A stretch of 64,000 nucleotides of DNA from Canna indica (GCA_034359265.1 CP136897.1:30987501-31051500); one strand, 5' to 3'; counted from the first letter of the stretch, positions 1-11,680 are shown. Notes: a model not told the origin generated them from the sequence alone. Program-made: numbers and translations.

Positions 1-257
1 AATCGGACAATAATGCATGGAGTTACGCCCGTTATAAACGAAAAATAATAATTGAAATGTTATATTTCTTATTTATTTACAAATTTTAATTTTTCGGGTC
101 GGTTGCTCAATCGAGCCGGCCGTAGAGGTTGCGGCGGGCCCCGCGCGGGCGATCGAGAGCCAAATTTTATGTCGACGACGTCATCTGTCCTTAACGTTTG
201 GTTAGAAAGATTGGTAAAAAAATGATCTCGTCGTGCAATCAAATAGGTAGTAAAAAA
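1..257. repeat. Partial 5S spacer at the left edge
   Basis: This is the terminator-proximal two thirds of a spacer. It holds the AT-rich block, the GC palindromes, the ATGTCGACG segment and both A runs (minus-strand T runs), and leads into copy 1. The gene to which its promoter end belongs lies outside the window. No coding gene is seen here. Confidence 0.9.
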
Positions 258-376
258 AAGGTGCAACACGAGGACTTCCCAAGGGGTCACCCATCCTAGT
301 CCTACTCTCGCCCAAGCACGCTTAACTTCGGAGTTCTGATGGGATCCGGTGCGTTAGTGCTGGTATGATCCCACCC
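258..376 (-). rRNA. 5S rRNA gene, copy 1
   Basis: Full-length 119-nt gene. It differs from the consensus by C95U, U76G and C6G. C6G alters helix I near the 5' end, so this copy may fold poorly. The same C6G and U76G pair returns in copies 55 and 61, marking them as relatives. Confidence 0.95.
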
Positions 377-741
377 GTCATGCACTTCTGATCGTTGGCT
401 AATAAGGGTGAGCGTCTGAGTGATAGCTCGGGGTCATTTTGTTCGTCTCTTCGCGCGCCTTTTAGCGCCACGTGAAAAGCTGAAATCGGACAATAATGCA
501 CGGAGTTACGCCCGTTATAAACGAAAAATAATAATTGAAATGTTATTTTTCTTATTTATTTACAAATTTTAATTTTTCGGGTCGGTTGGTCGATCGAGCC
601 GGACATAGAGGTTGCCGCGGGCCCCGCGCGGTCGATCGACAGCCACATTTTATGTCGACGACCTCGTCCGTGCTTAACGTTTGGTTAGAAAGATTGGTAA
701 AAAAATGATCTCGTCGTGCAATAAAATAGGTAGTAAAAAAA

Positions 742-860
742 AAGGTGCAACACGAGGACTTCCCAGGGGGTCAACCATCCAAGTACTACTCTCGCCCAAG
801 CACGCTTAACTTCGGAGTTCTGATGGGATCCAGTGAGTTAGTGCTGGTATGATCACACCC
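742..860 (-). rRNA. 5S rRNA gene, copy 2
   Basis: Full length. Changes are G87U, A80U, C29U, G25U and C6U. G87U and A80U lie in the C-box region (80-90) bound by TFIIIA, so transcription strength may be reduced. Copies 56 and 62 are close relatives. Confidence 0.95.
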
Positions 861-1225
861 GTCTTGCACTTCTGATCATCCGCTAATAAGGGTGAGCGTT
901 CGAGGGATAGCTCGTGGTCATTTTCTTCGTCTCTTCGCACGCCTTTTAGCGCCACGTGAAAAGCTGAAATCGGACAATAATGCACGGAGTTACGCCCGGT
1001 TTAAACGAAAAATAATTATTGAAATGTTATTTTTCTTATTTATTTACAAATTTTAATTTTTCGGGTCGGTTGGTCGATCGAGCCGGCCGTAGAGGTTGCG
1101 ACGGGGCCCGCGTGGGCGATCGATTGCCAAATTTTATGTCGACGACGCCGTCCGTCCTTAACGTTTGGTTAGAAAGATTGGTAAAAAAATGATCTCGTCG
1201 TGCAATCAAATAGGTAGTAATAAAA

Positions 1226-1344
1226 AAGGTGCAAAACGAGGACTTCCGAGGGGGTCACTCATCCTAGTACTACTCTCGCCCAAGCTCGCTTAACTTCGGA
1301 GTTCTGATGGAATCCGGTGCGTTAGTGCTGGTATGATCGCACCC
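1226..1344 (-). rRNA. 5S rRNA gene, copy 3
   Basis: Full length. Changes are G110U, G97C, G86A, U59A and C34U. The terminator run is short (six T) and is preceded by a T run broken by one A. Copy 63 is its near twin 27.5 kb away. Confidence 0.95.
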
Positions 1345-1710
1345 GTCCTGCACTTCTGATCGTCGGCTAATAAGGGTGAGCGTCCGAGGGATAGCTCGGG
1401 GTCATTTCCTTCGTCTCTTCGCGCGCCTTTTAGCGCCACGTGAAAAGCTGAAATCGGACAATAATGCACGGAGTTACGCCCGTTTTAAACGAAAAATAAT
1501 ATTTGAAATGTTATTTTTCTTATTTATTTACAAATTTTAATTTTTCGGGTCGGTTGGTCGATCGAGCCGGCCGTAGAGGTTGCGGCGGGCCCCGCGCGGG
1601 CGTTCGAGAGCCAAATTTTATGTCGACGACGTCGTCTGTCCTTAACGTTTGGTTAGAAAGATTGGTAAAAAAAATGATCTCGTCGTGCAATCAAATAGTT
1701 AGTAAAAAAA

Positions 1711-1829
1711 AAGGTGCAACACGAGGACTTCCCAGGGGGTCACCCATACTAGTACTACTCTCGCCCAAGAACGCTTAACTTCGGAGTTCTGATGGGATCC
1801 GGTGCGTTAGTACTGGTATGATCGCACCC
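1711..1829 (-). rRNA. 5S rRNA gene, copy 4
   Basis: Full length, with G82U, G60U and C18U. Its upstream TATA-like motif reads CTTATTTG instead of CTTATTAG. Confidence 0.95.
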
Positions 1830-2195
1830 GTCATGCACTTCTGATCGTCGGCAAATAAGGGTGAGCGTCCGAGTGATAGCTCGGGGTCATTTTCTTCGTC
1901 TCTTCGCGCGCCTTTTAGCGCCACGTGAAAAGCTAAAATCGGACAATAATGCACGGAGTTGCGCCCGTTATAAACGAAAAATAATAATTGAAATGTTATT
2001 TTTCTTATTTATTGACAAATTTTCATTTTTCGAGTCGGTTGGTCGATCGAGCCGGCCGTAGAGGTTGCGGCTGGCCCCGCGCGGGCGATCGACAGCCAAA
2101 TTTTATGTCGACGACGTCGTCCGTCCTTAACGTTTGGTTAGAAAGGTTGGTAAAAAAAATGATCTCGTCGTGCAATCAAATAGGTAGTAAAAAAA

Positions 2196-2313
2196 AAGGT
2201 GCAACACGAGGACTTCCCAAGGGTCACCCATCCTAGTACTACCCTCGCCCAAGTACGCTTAACTTCAGAGTTCTGATGGGATCCGGTTCGTTAGTGCTGG
2301 TATGATCGCACCC
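2196..2313 (-). rRNA. 5S rRNA gene, copy 5
   Basis: 118 nt, with one base missing from the C run at 91-95. It also has C95U, A71G, G60A, C47U and C26A. It is repeated as copy 7 in the 969-bp repeat and resembles copies 65 and 67. Confidence 0.94.
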
Positions 2314-2679
2314 GTCATGCACCTCTGATCGTCGGCTAATAAGGGTGAGCATCCGAGGGACAGCTCGGGGTCATTTTCTTCGTCTCTTTGCGCGCCTTTT
2401 AGCGCCACGTGAAAAGCTGAAATCGGACAATAATGCACGGAGTTACGCCCGTTTTAAACGAAAAATAATAATTGAAATGTTATTTTTCTTATTTATTTAC
2501 AAATTTTAACTTTTCGGGTTGGTTGGTCGATCGAGCCGGCCGTAGAGGTTGCGGCGGGCCCCGTGCGGGCGATCGAGAGCCAAATTTTATGTCGACGACG
2601 TCGTCTGTCCTTAACGTTTGGTTAGAAAGATTGGTAAATAAAATGATCTCGTCGTGCAATCAAATAGTTAGTAAAAAAA

Positions 2680-2798
2680 AAGGTGCAACACGAGGACTTC
2701 CCAGGGGGTCACCCATACTAGTACTACTCTCGCCCAAGCACGCTTAACTTCGGAGTTCTGATGGGATCCGGTGCGTTAGTACTGGTATGATCGCACCC
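2680..2798 (-). rRNA. 5S rRNA gene, copy 6
   Basis: Full length, with G82U and C18U only. Upstream motif CTTATTTG. It is repeated as copy 8. Confidence 0.95.
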
Positions 2799-3164
2799 AT
2801 CATGCACTTCTGATCGTCGGCAAATAAGGGTGAGCGTCCGAGTGATAGCTCGGGGTCATTTTCTTCGTCTCTTCGCGCGCCTTTTAGCGCCACGTGAAAA
2901 GCTGAAATCGGACAATAATGCACGGAGTTACGCCCGTTTTAAACGAAAAATAATAATTGAAATGTTATTTTTCTTATTTATTTACAAATTTTAATTTTTC
3001 GGGTCAGTTTGTCGATTGAGCCGGCCGTAGAGGTTGCGGCGGGCCCCGCGCGGACGATCCACAGCCAAATTTTAGGTCGACGACGTCGTCCGTCCTTAAC
3101 GTTTGGTTAGAAAGATTGGTAAAAAAAATGATCTCGTCGTGCAATCAAATAGGTAGTAAAAAAA

Positions 3165-3282
3165 AAGGTGCAACACGAGGACTTCCCAAGGGTCACCCAT
3201 CCTAGTACTACCCTCGCCCAAGTACGCTTAACTTCAGAGTTCTGATGGGATCCGGTTCGTTAGTGCTGGTATGATCGCACCC
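3165..3282 (-). rRNA. 5S rRNA gene, copy 7
   Basis: 118 nt. It has the same one-base deletion and substitutions as copy 5, from which it is separated by 969 bp. Confidence 0.94.
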
Positions 3283-3648
3283 GTCATGCACCTCTGATCG
3301 TCGGCTAATAAGGGTGAGCATCCGAGGGACAGCTCGGGGTCATTTTCTTCGTCTGTTTGCGCGCCTTTTAGCGCCACGTGAAAAGCTGAAATCGGACAAT
3401 AATGCACGGAGTTACGCCCGTTTTAAACGAAAAATAATAATTGAAATGTTATTTTTCTTATTTATTTACAAATTTTAACTTTTCGGGTTGGTTGGTCGAT
3501 CGAGCCGGCCGTAGAGGTTGCGGCGGGCCCCGTGCGGGCGATCGAGAGCCAAATTTTATGTCGACGACGTCGTCTGTCCTTAACGTTTGGTTAGAAAGAT
3601 TGGTAAATAAAATGATCTCGTCGTGCAATCAAATAGTTAGTAAAAAAA

Positions 3649-3767
3649 AAGGTGCAACACGAGGACTTCCCAGGGGGTCACCCATACTAGTACTACTCTC
3701 GCCCAAGCACGCTTAACTTCGGAGTTCTGATGGGATCCGGTGCGTTAGTACTGGTATGATCGCACCC
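3649..3767 (-). rRNA. 5S rRNA gene, copy 8
   Basis: Full length, with G82U and C18U, as in copy 6. Confidence 0.95.
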
Positions 3768-4134
3768 ATCATGCAGTTCTGATCGTCGGCAAATAAGGGT
3801 GAGCGTCCGAGTGATAGCTCGGGGTCATTTTCTTCGTCTCTTCGCGCGCCTTTTAGCGCCACGTGAAAAGCTGAAATCGGACAATAATGCACGGAGTTAC
3901 GCCCGTTATAAACGAACAATAATAATTGAAATGTTATTTTTCTTATTTATTGACAAATTTTAATTTTTCGAGTCGGTTGGTCGATCGAGCCGGCCGTAGA
4001 GGTTGCGGTTGGCCCCGCGCGGGCGATCGACAGCCAAATTTTATGTCGACGACATCGTCCGTCCTTAACGTTTGGTTAGAAAGATTGGTAAAAAAAATGA
4101 TCTCGTCGTGCAATCAAATAGGTAGTAAAAAAAA

Positions 4135-4253
4135 AAGGTGCAACACGAGGACTTCCCACGGGGTCACCCATCCTAGTACTACTCTCGCCCAAGTACGCTT
4201 AACTTAGGAGTTCTGATGGGATCCGGTGCGTTAGTGCTAGTATGATCACACCC
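4135..4253 (-). rRNA. 5S rRNA gene, copy 9
   Basis: Full length. Changes are C95G, G60A, G48U, C15U and C6U. The C95G plus G48U pair is the signature of a gene variant frequent between 4 and 20 kb. Confidence 0.95.
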
Positions 4254-4618
4254 TTGATGCAATTCTGATCGTCGGCTAATAAGGGTGAGCGTCCGAGGGA
4301 TAGCTCGAGGTCATTTTCTTCGTCTCTTCGCGCGCCTTTTAGGCCACGTGAAAAGCTGAAATCGGACAATAATGCACGGAGTTACGCCCGTTTTAAACGA
4401 AAAATAATAATTGAAATGTTATATTTCTTATTTATTTACAAATTTTAATTTTTCGGATCGGTTGGTCGGTCGAGCCGGCCGTAGAGGTTGCGGCGGGCCC
4501 TGCGCGGGCGATCGACAGCCAAATTTTATGTCGACGACGTCGTCCGTCCTTAACGTTTGGTTAGAAAGATTGGTAAAAAAAATGATCTCGTCGTGCAATC
4601 AAATAGGTAGTAAAAAAA

Positions 4619-4737
4619 AAGGTGCAACACGAGGACTTCCCACGGGGTCACCCATCCTAGTACTACTCTCGCCCAAGCATGCTTAACTTAGGAGTTTTGA
4701 TGGGATCCGGTGCATTAGTGCTGGTATGATCGCACCC
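4619..4737 (-). rRNA. 5S rRNA gene, copy 10
   Basis: Full length, with C95G, G58A, G48U, G41A and C24U. First gene of the 1,765-bp higher-order repeat; repeated as copies 14 and 18. Confidence 0.95.
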
Positions 4738-5103
4738 ATGATGCAATTCTGATCGTCGGCTAATAAGGGTGAGCGTCCGAGGGATAGCTCGGGGTCATTT
4801 TCTTCGTCTCTTCGCGCGCCTTTTAGTGCCACGTGAAAAGCTGAAATCGGACAATAATGCACGGAGTTACGCCCGTTTTAAACGAAAAATAATAATTGAA
4901 ATGTTATATTTCTTATTTATTTACAAATTTAATTTTTCGGGTCGGTTGGTCGATCGAGCCGACCGTAGAGTTTGCGGTGGGCCCCGCGCGGGCGATCGAC
5001 AGCCAAATTTTATGTCGACGACGTCGTCCGTCCTTAACGTTTGGTTAGAAAGATTGGTAAAAAAAATGATCTCGTCGTGCAATCAAATTGGTAGTAAAAA
5101 AAA

Positions 5104-5213
5104 AAGGTGCAACACGAGGACTTCCCAGGGGGTCACCCATCCTAGTACTACTCTCGCCCAAGCACGCTTAAATTCAGAGTTCTGATGAGATCCGGTGCGT
5201 TAGTGCTGGTATG
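5104..5213 (-). pseudogene. 5S rRNA pseudogene, copy 11 (5' end and promoter deleted)
   Basis: RNA positions 10-119 remain. Positions 1-9, the TATA-like element and about 175 bp of spacer in all are deleted, so the gene body abuts the AT-rich block of the next spacer. The join falls in the shared trinucleotide ATG. The internal control region is kept. Gene changes are G51U, C47U and C35U. It probably makes no normal 5S RNA. Repeated as copies 15, 19 and 24; copies 37, 45, 48 and 52 share the junction. Confidence 0.93.
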
Positions 5214-5413
5214 TTATTTCTCTTATTTATTTACAAATTTTAATTTTTCGGGTCGGTTGGTCGATCGAGCCGGCCGTAGAGGTTGCGGCAGGCCCCGCGC
5301 GGGCGATCGACAGCCAAATTTTATGTCGACGACGTCGTCCGTCCTTAACGTTTGGTTAGAAAGATTGGTAAAAAAAATGATCTCGTCGTGCAATCAAATA
5401 GGTAGTAAAAAAA

Positions 5414-5532
5414 AAGGTGCAACACGAGGACTTCCCAGGGGGTCACCCATCCTAGTACTACTCTCGCCCAAGCTCGCTTAACTTCGGAGTTCTGATGGGA
5501 TCCGGTGCGTTAGTGCTGGTATGATCGCACCC
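5414..5532 (-). rRNA. 5S rRNA gene, copy 12
   Basis: Full length, with U59A as its only change from the consensus. It has a nine-T terminator, the TATA-like element at 5,555-5,561 and C at -1, so it looks intact. Confidence 0.96.
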
Positions 5533-5899
5533 GTGATGCACTTCTGATCGTCGGCTAATAAGGGTGAGCGTCCGAGGGATAGCTCGGGGTCATTTTCTTC
5601 GTCTCTTCGCGCGCCTTTTAGCGCCACGTGAAAAGCTGAAATCGGACAATAATGCACGGAGTTACGCCCGTTTTAAACGAAAAATAATAATTGAAATGTT
5701 ATATTTCTTATTTATTTACAAATTTTAATTTTTCGGATCGGTTGGTCGATCGAGCCGGCCGTAGAGGTTGCGGCGGGCCCTGCGCGGGCGATCGACATCC
5801 AAATTTTATGTCGACGACGTCGTCCGTCCTTAACGTTTGGTTAGAAAGATTGGTAAAAAAAATGATCTCGTCGTGCAATCAAATAGGTAGTAAAAAAAA

Positions 5900-6018
5900 A
5901 AGGTGCAACACGAGGACTTCCCACGGGGTCACCCATCCTAGTACTACTCTCGCCCAAGCACGCTTAACTTAGGAGTTCTGATGGGATCCGGTGCGTTAGA
6001 GCTGGTATGATCGCACCC
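5900..6018 (-). rRNA. 5S rRNA gene, copy 13
   Basis: Full length, with C95G, G48U and A19U. Last gene of the first 1,765-bp repeat. Confidence 0.95.
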
Positions 6019-6383
6019 ATGATGCAATTCTGATCGTCGGCTAATAAGGGTGAGCGTCCGAGGGATAGCTCGGGGTCATTTTCTTCGTCTCTTCGCGCGC
6101 CTTTTAGGCCACGTGAAAAGCTGAAATCGGACAATAATGCATGGAGTTACGCCCGTTTTAAACAAAAAATAATAATTGAAATGTTATATTTCTTATTTAT
6201 TTACAAATTTTAATTTTTCGGATCGGTTGGTCGGTCGAGCCGGCCGTAGAGGTTGCGGCGGGCCCTGCGCGGGCGATCGACAGCCAAATTTTATGTCGAC
6301 GACGTCGTCCGTCCTTAACGTTTGGTTAGAAAGATTGGTAAAAAAAATGATCTCGTCGTGCAATCAAATAGGTAGTAAAAAAA

Positions 6384-6502
6384 AAGGTGCAACACGAGGA
6401 CTTCCCACGGGGTCACCCATCCTAGTACTACTCTCGCCCAAGCATGCTTAACTTAGGAGTTTTGATGGGATCCGGTGCATTAGTGCTGGTATGATCGCAC
6501 CC
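6384..6502 (-). rRNA. 5S rRNA gene, copy 14
   Basis: Full length. Same changes as copy 10 (C95G, G58A, G48U, G41A, C24U), 1,765 bp away. Confidence 0.95.
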
Positions 6503-6868
6503 ATGATGCAATTCTGATCGTCGGCTAATAAGGGTGAGCGTCCGAGGGATAGCTCGGGGTCATTTTCTTCGTCTCTTCGCGCGCCTTTTAGTGCCACGTG
6601 AAAAGCTGAAATCGGACAATAATGCACGGAGTTACGCCCGTTTTAAACGAAAAATAATAATTGAAATGTTATATTTCTTATTTATTTACAAATTTAATTT
6701 TTCGGGTCGGTTGGTCGATCGAGCCGACCGTAGAGTTTGCGGTGGGCCCCGCGCGGGCGATCGACAGCCAAATTTTATGTCGACGACGTCGTCCGTCCTT
6801 AACGTTTGGTTAGAAAGATTGGTAAAAAAAATGATCTCGTCGTGCAATCAAATTGGTAGTAAAAAAAA

Positions 6869-6978
6869 AAGGTGCAACACGAGGACTTCCCAGGGGGTCA
6901 CCCATCCTAGTACTACTCTCGCCCAAGCACGCTTAAATTCAGAGTTCTGATGAGATCCGGTGCGTTAGTGCTGGTATG
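6869..6978 (-). pseudogene. 5S rRNA pseudogene, copy 15 (5' truncated)
   Basis: Second occurrence of the promoter-less truncated gene. Junction and substitutions are as in copy 11. Confidence 0.93.
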
Positions 6979-7178
6979 TTATTTCTCTTATTTATTTACA
7001 AATTTTAATTTTTCGGGTCGGTTGGTCGATCGAGCCGGCCGTAGAGGTTGCGGCAGGCCCCGCGCGGGCGATCGACAGCCAAATTTTATGTCGACGACGT
7101 CGTCCGTCCTTAACGTTTGGTTAGAAAGATTGGTAAAAAAAATGATCTCGTCGTGCAATCAAATAGGTAGTAAAAAAA

Positions 7179-7297
7179 AAGGTGCAACACGAGGACTTCC
7201 CAGGGGGTCACCCATCCTAGTACTACTCTCGCCCAAGCTCGCTTAACTTCGGAGTTCTGATGGGATCCGGTGCGTTAGTGCTGGTATGATCGCACCC
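7179..7297 (-). rRNA. 5S rRNA gene, copy 16
   Basis: Full length with U59A only, as in copy 12. Confidence 0.96.
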
Positions 7298-7664
7298 GTG
7301 ATGCACTTCTGATCGTCGGCTAATAAGGGTGAGCGTCCGAGGGATAGCTCGGGGTCATTTTCTTCGTCTCTTCGCGCGCCTTTTAGCGCCACGTGAAAAG
7401 CTGAAATCGGACAATAATGCACGGAGTTACGCCCGTTTTAAACGAAAAATAATAATTGAAATGTTATATTTCTTATTTATTTACAAATTTTAATTTTTCG
7501 GATCGGTTGGTCGATCGAGCCGGCCGTAGAGGTTGCGGCGGGCCCTGCGCGGGCGATCGACATCCAAATTTTATGTCGACGACGTCGTCCGTCCTTAACG
7601 TTTGGTTAGAAAGATTGGTAAAAAAAATGATCTCGTCGTGCAATCAAATAGGTAGTAAAAAAAA

Positions 7665-7783
7665 AAGGTGCAACACGAGGACTTCCCACGGGGTCACCCA
7701 TCCTAGTACTACTCTCGCCCAAGCACGCTTAACTTAGGAGTTCTGATGGGATCCGGTGCGTTAGAGCTGGTATGATCGCACCC
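7665..7783 (-). rRNA. 5S rRNA gene, copy 17
   Basis: Full length, with C95G, G48U and A19U as in copy 13. Confidence 0.95.
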
Positions 7784-8148
7784 ATGATGCAATTCTGATC
7801 GTCGGCTAATAAGGGTGAGCGTCCGAGGGATAGCTCGGGGTCATTTTCTTCGTCTCTTCGCGCGCCTTTTAGGCCACGTGAAAAGCTGAAATCGGACAAT
7901 AATGCATGGAGTTACGCCCGTTTTAAACAAAAAATAATAATTGAAATGTTATATTTCTTATTTATTTACAAATTTTAATTTTTCGGATCGGTTGGTCGGT
8001 CGAGCCGGCCGTAGAGGTTGCGGCGGGCCCTGCGCGGGCGATCGACAGCCAAATTTTATGTCGACGACGTCGTCCGTCCTTAACGTTTGGTTAGAAAGAT
8101 TGGTAAAAAAAATGATCTCGTCGTGCAATCAAATAGGTAGTAAAAAAA

Positions 8149-8267
8149 AAGGTGCAACACGAGGACTTCCCACGGGGTCACCCATCCTAGTACTACTCTC
8201 GCCCAAGCATGCTTAACTTAGGAGTTTTGATGGGATCCGGTGCATTAGTGCTGGTATGATCGCACCC
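8149..8267 (-). rRNA. 5S rRNA gene, copy 18
   Basis: Full length. Third occurrence of the copy 10 type. Confidence 0.95.
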
Positions 8268-8633
8268 ATGATGCAATTCTGATCGTCGGCTAATAAGGGT
8301 GAGCGTCCGAGGGATAGCTCGGGGTCATTTTCTTCGTCTCTTCGCGCGCCTTTTAGTGCCACGTGAAAAGCTGAAATCGGACAATAATGCACGGAGTTAC
8401 GCCCGTTTTAAACGAAAAATAATAATTGAAATGTTATATTTCTTATTTATTTACAAATTTAATTTTTCGGGTCGGTTGGTCGATCGAGCCGACCGTAGAG
8501 TTTGTGGTGGGCCCCGCGCGGGCGATCGACAGCCAAATTTTATGTCGACGACGTCGTCCGTCCTTAACGTTTGGTTAGAAAGATTGGTAAAAAAAATGAT
8601 CTCGTCGTGCAATCAAATTGGTAGTAAAAAAAA

Positions 8634-8743
8634 AAGGTGCAACACGAGGACTTCCCAGGGGGTCACCCATCCTAGTACTACTCTCGCCCAAGCACGCTTA
8701 AATTCAGAGTTCTGATGAGATCCGGTGCGTTAGTGCTGGTATG
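8634..8743 (-). pseudogene. 5S rRNA pseudogene, copy 19 (5' truncated)
   Basis: Third occurrence of the copy 11 type. The gene remnant and junction are unchanged; the adjoining spacer has one extra C-to-T difference (tttgtggtggg near 8,502). Confidence 0.93.
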
Positions 8744-8943
8744 TTATTTCTCTTATTTATTTACAAATTTTAATTTTTCGGGTCGGTTGGTCGATCGAGC
8801 CGGCCGTAGAGGTTGCGGCAGGCCCCGCGCGGGCGATCGACAGCCAAATTTTATGTCGACGACGTCGTCCGTCCTTAACGTTTGGTTAGAAAGATTGGTA
8901 AAAAAAATGATCTCGTCGTGCAATCAAATAGGTAGTAAAAAAA

Positions 8944-9062
8944 AAGGTGCAACACGAGGACTTCCCAGGGGGTCACCCATCCTAGTACTACTCTCGCCCA
9001 AGCTCGCTTAACTTCGGAGTTCTGATGGGATCCGGTGCGTTAGTGCTGGTATGATCGCACCC
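8944..9062 (-). rRNA. 5S rRNA gene, copy 20
   Basis: Full length with U59A only, as in copy 12. Confidence 0.96.
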
Positions 9063-9429
9063 GTGATGCACTTCTGATCGTCGGCTAATAAGGGTGAGCG
9101 TCCGAGGGATAGCTCGGGGTCATTTTCTTCGTCTCTTCGCGCGCCTTTTAGCGCCACGTGAAAAGCTGAAATCGGACAATAATGCACGGAGTTACGCCCG
9201 TTTTAAACGAAAAATAATAATTGAAATGTTATATTTCTTATTTATTTACAAATTTTAATTTTTCGGATCGGTTGGTCGATCGAGCCGGCCGTAGAGGTTG
9301 CGGCGGGCCCTGCGCGGGCGATCGACATCCAAATTTTATGTCGACGACGTCGTCCGTCCTTAACGTTTGGTTAGAAAGATTGGTAAAAAAAATGATCTCG
9401 TCGTGCAATCAAATAGGTAGTAAAAAAAA

Positions 9430-9548
9430 AAGGTGCAACACGAGGACTTCCCACGGGGTCACCCATCCTAGTACTACTCTCGCCCAAGCACGCTTAACTT
9501 AGGAGTTCTGATGGGATCCGGTGCGTTAGAGCTGGTATGATCGCACCC
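9430..9548 (-). rRNA. 5S rRNA gene, copy 21
   Basis: Full length, with C95G, G48U and A19U. The upstream element is changed to CTTTTTAG, which both weakens the TATA-like motif and creates a T5 run before the gene. Confidence 0.94.
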
Positions 9549-9914
9549 ATGATGCAATTCTGATCGTCGGCTAAAAAGGGTGAGCGTCCGAGGGATAGCT
9601 CGGGGTCATTTTCTTCGTCTCTTCGCGCGCCTTTTAGGCCACGTGAAAAGCTGAAATCGGACAATAATGCACGGAGTTACGCCCGTTTTAAACGAAAAAT
9701 AATAATTGAAATGTTATATTTCTTATTTATTTACAAATTTTAATTTTTCGGATCGGTTGGTCGATCGAGCCGGCCGTAGAGGTTGCGGCGGGCCCTGCGC
9801 GGGCGATCGACAGCCAAATTTTATGTAGACGACGTCGTCCGTCCTTAACGTTTGGTTAGAAAGATTGGTAAAAAAAATGATCTCGTCGTGCAATCAAATA
9901 GGTAGTAAAAAAAA

Positions 9915-10033
9915 AAGGTGCAACACAAGGACTTCCCACGGGGTCACCCATCCTAGTACTACTCTCGCCCAAGCACGCTTAACTTAGGAGTTTTGATGGG
10001 ATCCGGTGCGTTAGTGCTGGTATGATCGCACCC
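9915..10033 (-). rRNA. 5S rRNA gene, copy 22
   Basis: Full length, with C107U, C95G, G48U and G41A. Upstream element CTTTTTAG, as in copy 21. Copies 22 and 23 look like a recent one-unit duplication. Confidence 0.94.
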
Positions 10034-10399
10034 ATGATGCAATTCTGATCGTCGGCTAAAAAGGGTGAGCGTCCGAGGGATAGCTCGGGGTCATTTTCTT
10101 CGTCTCTTCGCGCGCCTTTTAGTGCCACGTGAAAAGCTGAAATCGGACAATAATGCACGGAGTTACGCCCGTTTTAAACGAAAAATAATAATTGAAATGT
10201 TATATTTCTTATTTATTTACAAATTTAATTTTTCGGGTCGGTTGGTCGATCGAGCCGACCGTAGAGGTTGCGGTGGGCCCCGCGCGGGCGATCGACAGCC
10301 AAATTTTATGTCGACGACGTCGTCCGTCCTTAACGTTTGGTTAGAAAGATTGGTAAAAAAAATGATCTCGTCGTGCAATCAAATAGGTAGTAAAAAAAA

Positions 10400-10518
10400 A
10401 AGGTGCAACACAAGGACTTCCCACGGGGTCACCCATCCTAGTACTACTCTCGCCCAAGCACGCTTAACTTAGGAGTTTTGATGGGATCCGGTGCGTTAGT
10501 GCTGGTATGATCGCACCC
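10400..10518 (-). rRNA. 5S rRNA gene, copy 23
   Basis: Full length, with the same four changes as copy 22 but a normal CTTATTAG upstream element. Confidence 0.95.
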
Positions 10519-10884
10519 ATGATGCAATTCTGATCGTCGGCTAATAAGGGTGAGCGTCCGAGGGATAGCTCGGGGTCATTTTCTTCGTCTCTTCGCGCGC
10601 CTTTTAGTGCCACGTGAAAAGCTGAAATCGGACAATAATGCACGGAGTTACGCCCGTTTTAAACGAAAAATAATAATTGAAATGTTATATTTCTTATTTA
10701 TTTACAAATTTAATTTTTCGGGTCGGTTGGTCGATCGAGCCGACCGTAGAGTTTGCGGTGGGCCCCGCGCGGGCGATCGACAGCCAAATTTTATGTCGAC
10801 GACGTCGTCCGTCCTTAACGTTTGGTTAGAAAGATTGGTAAAAAAAATGATCTCGTCGTGCAATCAAATTGGTAGTAAAAAAAA

Positions 10885-10994
10885 AAGGTGCAACACGAGG
10901 ACTTCCCAGGGGGTCACCCATCCTAGTACTACTCTCGCCCAAGCACGCTTAAATTCAGAGTTCTGATGAGATCCGGTGCGTTAGTGCTGGTATG
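10885..10994 (-). pseudogene. 5S rRNA pseudogene, copy 24 (5' truncated)
   Basis: Fourth occurrence of the copy 11 type, with the same junction and substitutions. Confidence 0.93.
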
Positions 10995-11194
10995 TTATTT
11001 CTCTTATTTATTTACAAATTTTAATTTTTCGGGTCGGTTGGTCGATCGAGCCGGCCGTAGAGGTTGCGGCAGGCCCCGCGCGGGCGATCGACAGCCAAAT
11101 TTTATGTCGACGACGTCGTCCGTCCTTAACGTTTGGTTAGAAAGATTGGTAAAAAAAATGATCTCGTCGTGCAATCAAATAGGTAGTAAAAAAA

Positions 11195-11313
11195 AAGGTG
11201 CAACACGAGGACTTCCCAGGGGGTCACCCATCCTAGTACTACTCTCGCCCAAGCTCGCTTAACTTCGGAGTTCTGATGGGATCCGGTGCGTTAGTGCTGG
11301 TATGATCGCACCC
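11195..11313 (-). rRNA. 5S rRNA gene, copy 25
   Basis: Full length with U59A only. It corresponds to copy 12 in a partial fourth higher-order unit. Confidence 0.96.
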
Positions 11314-11680
11314 GTGATGCACTTCTGATCGTCGGCTAATAAGGGTGAGCGTCCGAGGGATAGCTCGGGGTCATTTTCTTCGTCTCTTCGCGCGCCTTTT
11401 AGCGCCACGTGAAAAGCTGAAATCGGACAATAATGCACGGAGTTACGCCCGTTTTAAACGAAAAATAATAATTGAAATGTTATATTTCTTATTTATTTAC
11501 AAATTTTAATTTTTCGGATCGGTTGGTCGATCGAGCCGGCCGTAGAGGTTGCGGCGGGCCCTGCGCGGGCGATCGACATCCAAATTTTATGTCGACGACG
11601 TCGTCCGTCCTTAACGTTTGGTTTGAAAGATTGGTAAAAAAAATGATCTCGTCGTGCAATCAAATAGGTAGTAAAAAAAA

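Larger units (their letters stand above)
1..2550. repeat. Long-range duplicated block, left member
   Basis: This segment (copies 1-5 and flanks) matches 27,467-30,015 at an offset of 27,464-27,466 bp, sharing private gene changes such as C6G, U76G, G110U and the copy 5 deletion. The match fades near 2,550, where the GC segment diverges. Confidence 0.85.
2130..3905. repeat. 969-bp two-gene higher-order repeat, two copies
   Basis: Copies 5-6 and 7-8 with their spacers repeat at 969 bp. The second copy ends near 3,905, where the TTTTAAACG segment differs. Confidence 0.85.
4254..9548. repeat. 1,765-bp four-gene higher-order repeat, three copies
   Basis: Units at about 4,254-6,018, 6,019-7,783 and 7,784-9,548. 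Each holds three full genes and one 5'-truncated gene. Only a handful of base differences are visible among the three, so the amplification is recent. Confidence 0.92.

Noticed and set aside
1503..1778. Plus-strand open frames of about 91 codons beginning MKCYFSYLF, seen in most units
   Set aside because: They lie antisense to the spacer and the 3' end of the 5S gene and exist only because the unit is repeated. Frame and length change whenever an A run gains or loses a base, and substitutions show no bias to silent positions that I can see. They are not protein genes.
4254..9548. CRISPR-like or satellite interpretation of the regular repeats
   Set aside because: The repeat unit is about 485 bp and contains a complete, recognisable 5S rRNA gene with promoter and terminator. 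Spacer between genes is itself repeated, not unique. It is 5S rDNA.
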